Of a stretch of DNA of 64,000 bases, positions 1 to 11,200 are shown one piece after another. The translations under genes and the position numbers were made by a program. The notes under the pieces are model-generated. The model was given only the letters and a program-made list of their open reading frames with translations. It did no database searches and was not told the DNA's origin. The DNA is from Arenicola marina (taxonomy: Eukaryota; Annelida; Polychaeta; Arenicolidae): contig OZ025256.1 in the NCBI GenBank assembly GCA_964019135.1, forward strand, positions 1,612,001-1,676,000. The letters run 5' to 3'. Position 1 is the stretch's first letter. Each line of letters begins with the position of its first letter.

Positions 1-1828
1 TACATGAATTGATTGATTGATTGATTTATGTAAGACGATTTAACTTTTGCAGGTCATATCACGACAATATCGCGAGCCATATGTTCGGGGAAACCCCTAC
101 CATTTGCGAAGAAAGACATGGGATCACAAACATATACATTTGCACTTTATCGAATTGACGATTCTCGCCTTTCCCAAATCAGCAGGTTACAGGATAGGTG
201 CATTTAGAGGTACATGAATTGAGTCAGATACCTACCTATGTATATATAATTCTACATATTATGCGTCATTTCGTTTCACTCTAATGTAAGGTGCGTAGAC
301 TAGTGTGACAGGAACTATAGTTTTAATTCACCTATCCATGTTTAAGAGATCTAAATTAAAGGATTGACAATTCTTACCAAAATCAGCTGCTAAAATTAAG
401 GGATCGGTGCATTTGAATAATTGCGTTAGATAGCTATATGTTCACGCTTATCAAGCCAATTGTAATTTTGCAAAAATTACATAGCACTTTGCGTTTCATC
501 CACGTATCCGTTACAGTGCAATCCCGCTATTAATACAACCTATGGGACAGCGCAAATGTGGTACCATTAAAGGGGTGGTCTCAATAAATTAGTGAAACTA
601 ACTAACCAACAGTTCCGATATGTCCTTAACGACACACTTGTATTGTTTTCATAATAGCCAATGGATGGGAAAATCAAACTCCGCAAGTAGATTTTGTCAC
701 AGGTGGTACTAAAGAATACTGGCATATACTGGCAAATAGTGATCTGGGAGTATCACTGGGATTGTCACTAGCGCCAGCAATGGGGCGGGCCCCGGTGAGA
801 TGCAGTGGGAGGGGGGAGAGGGTGGATGGCGGTACGTGATGTAGTGAGAAAACAAGTATAGTCTCTGGTACCAGTGGTAGCAATATGAACCCCAAGGAAC
901 ACACGGCATATATATAAGAACCATTCAAAGTTTCACGTCCTGTTATACGCATTCTGAAAGAATGTATCTGTGCCCCCCCCCCCCCCCTTCCATATTTGGG
1001 CCCCCTGGCCAGGGGTGGGGAGAGTTTTTTTTTTGGAAGAATTTATTATGCCTCCTCCCCTTTCAAGAATTCCTGCACACGCCCCTGCCATACGTCAGTC
1101 GAGAACCAATCGGTAAAAGAAACATGTCACTAACAAAGACAGAACCCGCGGCCGTGTCCTTGATATAGCATATCATGATGTGCGTCTCTGTACGCATCAA
1201 TCCTCACGAGTGCATTGTCTCCCGTCACAAGAAAAAACGTGGTGTCCATGCGTTTCGAAATAAATCGCTGAAACTTCGATGGTCGCATAAGCGGGGTTGA
1301 GCTATGTTGAAAGTGATTGCTTGCGACTGATCTTTGTGGTCATAATGCCGGACTCGAATTTGCGGGGTTCACACCCAAGTTAAATTTGAGGCAAAATTTC
1401 GGGACTGGGAAATAACTAATGGCGGGGTGGTCATATAGGTGTCACTGTATTTGGATCCCGGGTTTGGATTCCATCTCACTATCTCTTCCTAAGCAGTTTA
1501 TATTCTTAAATTGTATGAATAAATAAAGGATTATTTAATACGCATGTCGGAACATCTAATATATAGTCTTGGCTACTTATGTTGCTCCTTCCACGCCCAA
1601 TACGGAAACTGTTGAATTACTCGAGGCCAATCCTGCATTACATACAATATTTCCGGTTTTTATAATGCTCTTTTTTTCGACACTTCTTATGCTTTTGCCC
1701 CGTCTGTGTCTGACGCAGTCTTTGGAATGGTGTCCCATGCTGCAGGGAGAAACATATAGTTAAATTCAGACTAAGTTTAGCTAATCGTGAATTAGAAAGG
1801 TGACAGGAGTGCAAAAATCAATATGCTG
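1..1828. other. Region without recognisable gene
   Basis: AT-rich sequence with a short GATT microsatellite near 10-27 and a C-run at about 973-987. The open frames here are short, overlap on both strands and show no family motif. I see no coding exon, RNA gene or clear transposon end. Confidence 0.5.
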
Positions 1829-2058
1829 CAGTGGCGGATCTACGGGAGCACGGGGGCACGTGACCCTCCTTTCGCTGGAAGATAGGCGAAAAAAGGCACG
1901 TGCCTCGCTTTTCTCTGAAGAAGGGGGCACAGGGGGCACAGTCACTATTCTGCCCACAACGTCACCAGCACCCCCCCCCCCCCGGTCTCAAGTTTCTCAG
2001 ATAATATTTAAATAAATGGTGCCTTCCCCCTTTTCGTAAACTCCTGGATCCGCCACTG
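1829..2058. mobile_element. Small hAT-like MITE
   Basis: A 230-bp segment has inverted ends: CAGTGGCGGATC on the left and GATCCGCCACTG on the right. A CAGTG-type start is typical of hAT ends. It contains a C-run near 1971-1983 and no transposase. A clean 8-bp target duplication is not visible, so the superfamily is inferred from the terminus alone. Confidence 0.5.
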
Positions 2059-2429
2059 CGCTGCATCTATAAATTGATGTTCTAATTTGTACCGGGAATA
2101 TGGGTTTAAATAGGAGTTGGGGGTTAGGGGCACACTCAAGTCGTGTGGTGGGACGCGGTGAGTGTCTCTAAAAAATATCCTTGTGTGTTGCCGCTTTGAG
2201 GAGCAGCCATATTGAAGAGCTGGAGTGCAGTGACAACGATCAGACGAGGAGGGAGGGCGGGGCTGATGGGGTTGGGGTGGGATGAGGCGAGAATGTGGTA
2301 GCGGAGGTGGAGTAGGGTGGCTGAATTGACTATTGAATTGAGAGGTGCGGGACTTACCTCCTTGGAGTTTTCCGGCGATAACACGCATGACATCACTCCG
2401 TGATTGTGAAATAGCATTCACCGTCTGAT

Positions 2430-2730
2430 ATGGCTGGGTGGGGGTATGAGGGTGTCGAGGATGTGAGGGGGGGGGGGGGCGGAGTAGAGGAGAACAATGT
2501 GGGAGGGGGGCTGTGAGGGGACAGTAATGTCTTGGAGTTGGGCGGGGGAGGGAGAGCGGAATGGGGGGGGGGAGGGTGAATCCGTTTTAACCGAGGAGGT
2601 TTTGCGCTGAGGGGGGGGGGGGAGTAGTTAACGTTGGGGGATACATGTGGGAAATTGAGGGGGGTGAACAGTGGGGGAGGGGATGGAGGGGTGATGTGCA
2701 TCGTGGGGAGGGAGGGGGGCGGGCTGTTCA
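2430..2730. repeat. G-run-rich low-complexity segment
   Basis: About 300 bp of plus strand with repeated G-runs, several of 7 to 14 bases, separated by short T- and A-containing spacers. The proline-rich frame on the minus strand is a by-product of this composition. The strand bias could support G-quadruplexes. Confidence 0.6.
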
Positions 2731-2974
2731 AGTCTCCAAGTACAGTAGGGCCTAATCTAAGGAGTTACGGCTGTCTTCGTTAACGCTGAGAAGCTGAGTA
2801 GCCTCGGGAGCCTCGGGAGACCCATTCCGTTGGGTCTCGGTTTCAGCCAGTCGCACACTTTGAGGTAAAAGACAACATCAGTGCACTCTGTCAGGAAATT
2901 CACGTTTACGCGTTGAGAACCCGGCTACATTCACCAGCTCGCGCCAAAAACAAATATGGCGCCCAGATCCGACG

Positions 2975-3275
2975 CTGGTGGCCCCCGGGGCGGGGGGTGG
3001 GGGGGGGGAGGGGGGAGACTTAATATATTCACCTCCAAAATCTGCTCGGTCGGAGTGTTTTACCTTCAATATCCCCTCAAAATAGATGTTTTCCCGTTCC
3101 GTGACCCGCTCTATATCGAAATATTCAGTGCCCCCCCCCCCGCCCCCGCCCCGGTTGCAAGCTTTAAAATATCCGCTCTATAGGGGTATCTCACAAATGT
3201 CCGCTCTTTCAGGCATCGAAGGGCGGAACCCCCCCCCTCCCCCACCACCAGATTGGTATGCGCGCGGCGTTGGTG
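2975..3275. repeat. Dispersed repeat with G-run at one end and C-runs at the other, copy 1
   Basis: The segment opens with a G-tract (2992-3014), continues with a phrase containing CTGCTCGGTCGG, and ends with C-tracts and the phrases ATCCGCTCTAT and TCTTTCAGG. A related copy lies at 34440-34750 with the same order of phrases, so this is a dispersed family. It has no coding content. Confidence 0.5.
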
Positions 3276-3494
3276 CTCCGTAAAATGTATTGGAAACCCA
3301 GATACCTAGCTGTTTGATATTTTCGAAGAATTTGATAGCTAAAAGATTAAACTATATGGAAATGTGATATTTCGCCTCAGTGTGCCTTGTGATAAGTCCG
3401 AATTCTCAAATGCGCCTATATATTCTTTTTGAAAACCTCCGTGGGAAATACTGGCTGGAACCGAGACCCAACGGTTTCCTGAGGCTAAGAAGCT

Positions 3495-3747
3495 GGGGTC
3501 GTATTCATAATCGCCACTTATGCTACGTCATTAGACTTAGCGTTAAGTGGAAGATTTGTCGAGCGATTATCTGGTTCAAAATATATCAGAAATAATAATA
3601 AGAACTGGATTTTCTGAATTGAGTAAGTGCTAAGATTATATTGCAGAGGGTTTCATATTCATGAGCACCACCACAACGAGCTGGCGAGGCTAAGACTAAA
3701 ATGCACTTTTCGACCGTAAGCTACGTGTGGATTATGAATACGGCCCC
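3495..3747. mobile_element. MITE with CGTATTCATAATC inverted ends
   Basis: The left end reads GGGGTCGTATTCATAAT and the right end is its complement, ATTATGAATACGGCCCC, with one mismatch. The 253-bp interior has no transposase. The target duplication is unclear, so I leave the superfamily open. Confidence 0.5.
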
Positions 3748-4645
3748 TGGGCAGCTGGGCAGCAGGGCAGTGGCTCTTGGACGCAAGGCGTATATTTTCG
3801 ATCCTGCATGCGTCCGTACCTGTTGACCTCATGCCCCCATTGTGAAGCTTTGGCCAATGGGACACATCTCCGCGCGTTTCCAGTGCCGGTAAAGCGAGGC
3901 ACGCAAGAGATACAGACACACCGGACGCCGCACACCAGATGCCGCACACCAGACGCCTGGACACAGTGTTTAGTGATTTCTAGCAACGTCAGCCCGTCTA
4001 TCAAACTCCACTGTTTCATTATCTGACATTGAGAGAACTGACTGAATAAAAAGGTGAGCTATATTCACAATTCAACTAAACTTGCATTACTTTACGTGCA
4101 ATGCTTTAAAGGTGGTGTGTTATATATAGAGATCCCCCCCCCCCCACCCCGCCTCTCCAAATTACCGCAGTCTGCTCTGAAGCCAGTGTCGAGAAGCTGC
4201 ATCTTTGTCTGGACTTTTTACCCGAGCTAAAATTACATCGTATTCCATTCCCATGCAGGCCCATTTGTTTTATTCTCTCATAGACTATTTCCCGACAAGC
4301 CCGCTCCAGGATTAATGACACTGTTGTGTGCCCTATGATGACACCGGAACTTTATAGTCGTCATGAACAAGTTTGGCGTTGGTTTACTTGCTGTTCTATT
4401 GCTTAACTTTATAAATGTCTAGTTTTTAAGTTATCTTTTTTGGTGAAAAATATCGGCTCTATATTAAGTATATAGTCTACGGGTATTTTTTTCATAATAA
4501 ATGTTCGCTGTATCGGGCATTATTAGGGCATCAGATTATGGGGACCGCCCCCCCCCCCCCCTACGGTGCCGGCAGGGGAGGGGGGATGAAACACGTACGT
4601 ATGCCCCTAACCTCTCCCCCCACCCCGCCCCTGCTGCCCTGGAGC
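3748..4645. other. Region without recognisable gene
   Basis: It contains C-tracts near 4133-4146 and 4549-4561 and otherwise unique-looking AT-rich DNA. Short open frames overlap on both strands and none shows a domain. Confidence 0.4.
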
Positions 4646-4803
4646 AACTCTAATCATACAGTCCTCAAACGCCGATTGGACAACTGTACCGCGTTTCAGG
4701 AGTTTGACTAGTTGTGTTGGCATAACGCATTCGTTTGAAAGTAAACGTCATGAAACGCGGTACAGTTGTCCATTGAGCGTTTGAGGACTGTATGATTAGA
4801 GTT
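4646..4803. mobile_element. Palindromic MITE (foldback)
   Basis: A 158-bp hairpin. The left arm begins AACTCTAATCATACAGTCCT and the right arm ends with the complement; about 55 bp pair on each side around a roughly 45-bp loop. It encodes nothing. Confidence 0.6.
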
Positions 4804-5544
4804 AACTCAATTACTTACATTTTGTATACCTAATTATGTGTGGCGTAGCCTCGTTCATTTTGCAAACGATTTCATTGATTGGTAATGTTTTACTGTTTTT
4901 TGAAATAAAAACAGATGTAATCATTATAATATCATATTACGGGTTTATGTTAGACTCAACCAATTGCATATTGCATGAATGGATTGGTGAAACTCGCTTG
5001 TATTATTGATGTTTGCATCGACGGATTGAAAATTTGCTGAAGAGATGCGGTTTTGACCAAATAGAAAGTGTCTGACAAGAGAGATGCTAAATGATGAATA
5101 TGTATGTTCCCTTTAGGAGGAGTCCTTGCTACCCCGCCGCCTATGGGCACAAACAGGGAGTGGAGAATGCTGCAGGTAATAAAATGCTGACCCGGCGCCT
5201 AACAAGTTACTATTACTTTATAAATATTGGCTAAAGAAAAAGCTGCTAGCCAATATAATCAAGCGACACATTGGATGATTAGGACACTCTTAATAAGTCA
5301 CGATTTCAAGGCCTCTTCAGGACTTGCGCTGACGACCTTCGCAACTTAAAAAGTTTTCTTTTTGCTATATCACTGATTAGAAATAAATAAAGTGGCGACT
5401 ATGCCAGATCGACTTCCTCTGGATATTGTTTTCGATATAACTTGATATCACTTTTATCCCTGACATTGTGATATTGAATGGTATACGTAGTATTAACAGT
5501 GTGTTGTCTTTATGTCAATAGAGGCAGTGAAGTAAAACCCCACA

Positions 5545-5691
5545 ATGCCAAGCATCACAAAGCGGAAGGTGGAGGTTGCTGTGGCCAAGTGGCTGTCCGG
5601 GAGTCGGGACAGAGACGGCAAGGCGCGCAGGAAGACCAGAGCAAGAGGCTGCTGCACCCACGGAGTAGGATTATCGTTAATAAACCACTAA
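5545..5691 (+). CDS. Possible short basic ORF (48 codons)
   Basis: An ATG about 24 bp after a TAG that could be a splice acceptor opens a 48-residue frame rich in Lys and Arg, beginning MPSITKRKVEVAVAKWLSGS and ending at TAA. I do not recognise a family. The basic start resembles the N-terminus of a DNA-binding or transposon protein, but length and composition alone do not prove coding. It may be a terminal exon or chance. Confidence 0.15.
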   Translation: MPSITKRKVEVAVAKWLSGSRDRDGKARRKTRARGCCTHGVGLSLINH

Positions 5692-5889
5692 TGAAAGCAG
5701 TATGACACTCTTTTTTGTTTTTTGAAACAGCGCCACTTCGAATGCTTGCAACGTTGTTAAGTATGGCATGTGCGTCTTCTGATCAATCGCTTCAGCGCTC
5801 TTGTCATATATACGTCTTTTTCTAACCCGGCTAAAATCTACTTTGGCCGGTTAGCATTCCAAACCCACCTAGAGCCTACAGACGTCTTT

Positions 5890-6595
5890 ACCACACATGG
5901 GCCTCATATGAGGCTTCCTTAAAACCCATATGGGACCCACTTAACGCCCAGCTCGAACAAACATGGGCCGACCCATATGACACCCATTTAAAACCCAGTT
6001 TGGTCCCACATGGGCCGGCCATATGGGACCCATTCGAAACCCAGTTAGAACAAACGTGGGCAGGCCCATATTGGACCCACTTAAAACCCAATTGGGTCTC
6101 ACATGGGCCGGCCCACATAGGACCCATTTAAAACCCAGTTCCAACCCACACGGGCGGCCCACATGGGACCCACTTAAAACCCAGTTCCAACCCACATGGG
6201 TCGGCCCACATGGGACCCACTTAAAACCCAGCTCCATCCAACATGGGCGGCCCACATGGGACCCACTTGAAACCCAGTTCCCACCCACATGGGCGGCCCA
6301 CATGGGGCCCACTTAAAGCCCAGTTCCAACCCACATGGGTCGGCCCACATGGGACCCACTTAAAACCCAGCTCCATCCAACATGGGCGGCCCACATGGGA
6401 CCCACTTGAAACCCAGTTCCAACCCACATGGGCGGCCCACATGGGGCCCACTTAAAGCCCAGTTCCAACCCACATGGGCCGGCCCACATGGGGCCCACTT
6501 GAAACCCGCGGCCAAAATGAGGTGGGCCCCAGGTGGGCAGCCCAGATGGGACCCATCGTGCAGCCCACATGGGGCCCACATGGGACCATCATGTA
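5890..6595. repeat. 46-bp tandem array with 139-bp higher-order unit
   Basis: About 15 tandem units of 46-47 bp built around the palindrome CCCACATGGG, followed by ACTTAAAACCCAG. Units at 6182-6320 and 6321-6460 repeat as a trimer of about 139 bp, with shared variants such as CAGCTCCATC and GGGGCCC. Both strands stay open in several frames because of the simple composition; these frames are not genes. The array is followed directly by GACGTC-type arrays and may be a transposon subterminal region. Confidence 0.75.
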
Positions 6596-6609
6596 CATGT
6601 TGACTGGGA

Positions 6610-7672
6610 TTTCAATGTTGAAATGTGGTTGATGAAGGACTTGACAAGATTTCAACCAGATTATGACGTGATAATTTCGTCATGAACTCAAGCAGTTCGG
6701 GGAAGTAAGACGCGTTATGAACTTGACCAGTTTGTCGGCAAAACTCATCATTACGTCCACGAACTGGTTAAATTCATTACGACCTCGAATACGTACACGT
6801 CCTTCCTGATTTCCGAATACTCGTCTTCACGACCTCGATTGATCAAGTCTTTAGGACATCAAGTAATCACCTTTGTTTCAATGTCGAAACATAGCAGCTT
6901 TAATACTTCGAATAATTACGTCCTTAAAGACGTCGAATAATCATGTATTTATGACGTCGACTAAACACGTGTTTAAGACGTCGAATAATCACGTGTTTAA
7001 TGCGTCGAATAATCACGTCTTTCGCACGTCGAGTCATGACGCTTTAAAGACGTGCAGAAATGACGTCATTTCAATTGGCGCATTCAACCAAATAAGGACG
7101 TCATTTCGTCCGTCAATTGATGTCGATATGTGATTCATCAAGGATTTAACGAAAATTTCAACCAGAGTATTACGTCATAATCTCGTTTTGAACTCAACCA
7201 GTTCGCCGACGTAAGGCTTGTGTCTTTTCAATCGTCAATTGATGTCGACATGTGATTAATCAAGTATTTGACTGAGATTTTAACCAGAATATGACATCAT
7301 AATCTCGTCATGAACTCAACCATTTCACGATATGAGACTCGTCATTTTTCGGTCGTCAATTGACGTGGTAATGTGGTTGATCAAAAACCAGACGAGATTT
7401 CAACCAGAATATGACGTCATTATCAAATCAGGAACTCAACCAGTTCGCGACATGAGACTCGTCATTTTTCGGTCGTCAATTGACGTTGAAATGTGGTTGA
7501 TCAAAAACTAACGAGATTTCAACTAGAATAAGACGTCATAATCTCGTCATTAACTCAACCAGTTCGCCGAGGTAAGACTCGTCACTCTTTAGTCGTCAAT
7601 TGACGTTGAAATGTGGTTGATCAACGAGTTAACGTGATTTCAACCAGTAAAAGACGTCATAATCTCGTCGAG
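6610..7672. repeat. ~120-bp tandem repeat array
   Basis: Degenerate units begin near 6618, 7128, 7244, 7363, 7484 and 7603. Each carries GAAATGTGGTTGATCAA, then TTTCAACCAGAATATGACG, then AACTCAACCAGTTCG. The first unit is separated from the rest by the nested 24-bp array. No coding content. Confidence 0.65.
6895..7060. repeat. 24-bp ACGTCGAATAATCACG tandem array
   Basis: Seven imperfect units of about 24 bp share ACGTCGAATAATCACGT followed by TTTAA. It lies inside the ~120-bp array and adds to the GACGTC-rich block from 6.6 to 8.0 kb. Confidence 0.6.
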
Positions 7673-7673
7673 T

Positions 7674-7980
7674 GCCCAGTGGGTTGGTTCCAGACGTGGG
7701 CATAGCGACGAGTGTACCCAATGGGCAAAAGTAGTATAAAATTACGTCTAATAGACGTCACACGTCGACGACTAATTTAGGTCAAAAATAGGTTGAAAAT
7801 GAGAGTCTTTATGCAGACGTCTTCTTGGCGTCTTTATGCAGACGTCTTTTTGGAGTCTTAGTGCAGACGTCTTTTTGACGCCTTTTTGCAAACGTCTTTT
7901 TGACGCCTTTATGCAAACGTCTTTTTGATGTCTTTATACAGACGCCTTTTTGACGTCACGTTATGACGTCTATTAGCTTA
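7674..7980. repeat. Putative transposon terminus and AGACGTC subterminal array
   Basis: GCCCAGTGGG at 7674-7683 matches, in inverted orientation, the sequence ending at about 25241 and the ends of the element at 37.6-40.8 kb. From about 7815 to 7970 a short unit (AGACGTCTTTTTGACG plus TTTATGC) recurs six or seven times. Inverted ends with arrays of a short motif are typical subterminal transposase-binding regions. I infer the edge of an element that extends rightward. Confidence 0.45.
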
Positions 7981-8030
7981 TTATATATTAACCTAATATG
8001 CAACAAAATTACTTTTTAAACTCTATTTTT

Positions 8031-8036
8031 TTTATT
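8031..8036 (-). terminator. Candidate polyadenylation signal of the DUF4806 gene
   Basis: TTTATT on the plus strand gives AATAAA on the minus strand about 185 bp past the DUF4806 stop codon. It is the nearest canonical signal downstream of that gene. Confidence 0.4.
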
Positions 8037-8219
8037 AAAATGAAAGAAAACAAGAAGTTTTTCTGCAGTATTGTATTTAATACTGTCGACCATTTACACA
8101 ACTATTAAGCCTAAAAAAGTGTGAAGGCGAGTCAGTTCAACAGACAATCGTACATAACTATATGTAACTTAAGAACAAATATTAATCTATGTAGATGATC
8201 TAAATTGAAGGCACGATCT

Positions 8220-11200
8220 CTAGTAGCTTTTCCTGGCAGCCGCATGCTTCAGAAACAGGGCAACTCGTTTATACACGTCCGCCGCTGAGGCTCCGTGCAT
8301 TCGAATGATGCTTTCTGCAATGAATAAATGTCAACCACATTGTAATTTTTCTGCCGTCGCGATATAAGGTGTAACAGTTTTACAAGTTTTTGCAAAAGTT
8401 TCTTTTCTGTATAGGCGGGTATCTTGGTAGGTACACAAGCAAAATGCTAGTAGCGCCCATTACTTGCAATTTGCCAATAGTTGTTTGATAGAGTTGGAGC
8501 GCTACTTTTGGTTTTATATTGAAATAAGTCAGATACAACGCCTACGGTTTATTCTTCACGTAAACAGTATAGTCATGCATGCTTAAATATTTCTACAAAG
8601 TTACATGTTTTTTTTTATCTGTGCTGGATTCGAACCAGTAGGCTACATTCAGAGCAAACCTAACTCACTTCAATTAAACAAGTTATTACCTTCCACGGCT
8701 GTGTGGATTGACGTCTTCAAAAATGCGGTCTTGTTTTTGTTCCGTCCCCGCATGTTTAGGCGCTGCTGAACTTCATTTGTCATCAGTCTACAGATATAAC
8801 AATGAAACATTATATTACGTGATCAGCATTAAATATTTGACATCTACTTCATGGTTAATAAATTACCGTTAACATTCAACAACCAAGTAATGTATATGGC
8901 GGCTTATTATGCGTTGACTATATAGCTACGAATCTGGAAAATAACGTACACAAATTTCACTCCCAAGTGTCTCCCAAAATATGAAAATATCAGAAATTAC
9001 GTATGAAATGTGATTTTTCTGTTCAACAGCATGTTGTTCATACCTGTTGAGTACGTTCCGTACCATCTCGCGGGCATCACTCCCTCCCAGTCTCATGCAC
9101 TGTGCAACCTGAAACATGCAGTAGCTATCAGAATAACAATTGATGTCCTGTGATTGAATGATTAAGGGCCAGGACAATGTGAGATCGTGATATAATTAAG
9201 CATCAGAAAAAATATGGAAGCTACAATATTTCCTATATGCACATTTGGCAGTAAATTATATTTACGACTGATAAAAACTATACGAAAAACTCCCAAACAC
9301 TATCTTTCTCATAGTACATTTAAGCCTCAAACAGTCTCACCAGCTGGTTCCGGCACTGCAAGTCCTGGACAGTTTTATCTAGTTCCGCCAACTCCTCCAA
9401 GCTGGTGGCAGGACAAGGCAGAAGGTCATCATCGGCAACGCCAGCACCACGAAACCTTTTCTCAATATTATCCACTCTGCTCCTTATATCAACGAGGAGG
9501 TGAAACACTTTCTTTTGGAACTCTGTCAAGATAAAATAAGGATATCTGATACATCGTATTGAAAGTGCAATTATATATAGGCTGGGATGTTTGTACAGGG
9601 ACCGACTGTGCCGATTTCTGGCAGGTGAAATGGAACTTTCCTATTCCGTAGACATTTGCGGTTCTCAGCATCACGATACACCCCATAAACCTAGGACCTA
9701 TACACCGGCATAAGTCTGGCTTGAAGGATTTTTTGTCCATATAAACAGGAAAATATATAGCATCTTACAAGGCATTTTCCAAATACAACTTTTTCGGCTA
9801 AAGCAGGAAGGTAAGCAGATTAGTATATTCATTCAAACGCATATTCAGATTTACATTTTGTTGGTCAAGCACATTCTGGCTGATGCCAAGAGGAAACATA
9901 CAATTTACTTACTTTCCTCGGACAACGGAAGTTGAGACACTCTGCTCTGTCTGCCGAAACTGATCGTGTTCGTCTCAAGTAAGGAACCACGATCTGGAGA
10001 TTTGGAGATGTGGAGTAGCCGCTAGCGTCGGAAGATGATGGCAAGGACCGATCATCTCCCGACTTCGCAGCCACTAAGCTGCCACCTTTAGAAGACGACA
10101 ACCGATCCTGGCGGGCGTTCGCCGAACCCGAGCGACCTTCGCCAGATGTAGAGTGCTTCTTCGGGCGATCATCTCGGGCCTTCGCCACCGACCGATCCTG
10201 GCGGGCGTTCGCCGAACCCGAGCGACCTTCGCCAGATGTAGGAGACTTCTTCGGGCGATCATCTCGGGCATTCGCCGCCGACCGATCCTGGCGGGCGTTC
10301 GCCGAACCCGAGCGACCTTCGCCAGATGTAGGGGGCTTCTTCGAGCGATCATCTCGGGCCTTCGCCGCCGACCGATCCTGGCGGGCGTTCGCCGAACCCG
10401 AGCGACCTTCGCCAGATGTAGGGGGCTTCTTCGGGCGATCATCTCGGGCCTTCGCCGCCGACCGATCCTGGCGGGCGTTCGCCGAACCCGAGCGACCTTC
10501 GCCAGATGTAGAGGGCTTCGGGCGATCATCTTCGGCCTTCGCCGCCGACCGATCCTGGCGGGCGTTCGCCGAACCCAAGCGACCTTCGCCAGATGTAGAG
10601 GGCTTCGGGCGATCATCTCGGGACTTGCCCCGACGAACGCAAGACCTCGATGAGGTGTCTTTTGCGTTTTTTGGTGTAGACTGCCCTTGGTGTTCCGTTG
10701 TTGACCACATTAAGTCCCAGGACGAGTTGTTTAGGGATGGTGGTGAGCCAGAATGCATTTGAGACGAAAACCGGGCACTCGATGAACTTTGAATCCAGAT
10801 TGATGGGGAGGGTGACCTCGGCTGGAGTGGAGAGAGTGACCACATCTGGCGTGCAGAGGATGACCTCGGCTGGCGTGCAGAGGGTGACCTCAGCAGGCTT
10901 GGCGAGCGTGACCTCGATTGGCGTGGCGATGTCTCCAGATGGTCTGGAGAGAGCGAGCTTGAATTACTCTGGCAGGGTGACCCCACTCGTAGCTTCTTCG
11001 GCGGCGTCGGTAAACTAAGCTCTGCAAGTAACGGCCACTATTTGTCACAATAGGGTTTCAACAGATACAATTACATGTACATATAAACGCCGGGGTCTGC
11101 GACAAGCAAACTTATGGTTTCAAGGCAAACCATTTCTGACTGATAGACATGCATAATACGCATTTACTTTGCCACTGCGTTGTGCATCACGCGAAAATAC

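Noticed and set aside
8624..8638. Minus-strand CTGGTTCGAATCCAG, identical in form to a tRNA T-arm
   Set aside because: No other tRNA arm folds around it. It could be a worn tRNA-derived SINE in a DUF4806 intron, but I cannot support that.
10153..10653. Plus-strand 166-codon and alternative minus 180-codon frames
   Set aside because: Both are shadows of the 90-bp coding repeat of the DUF4806 gene.
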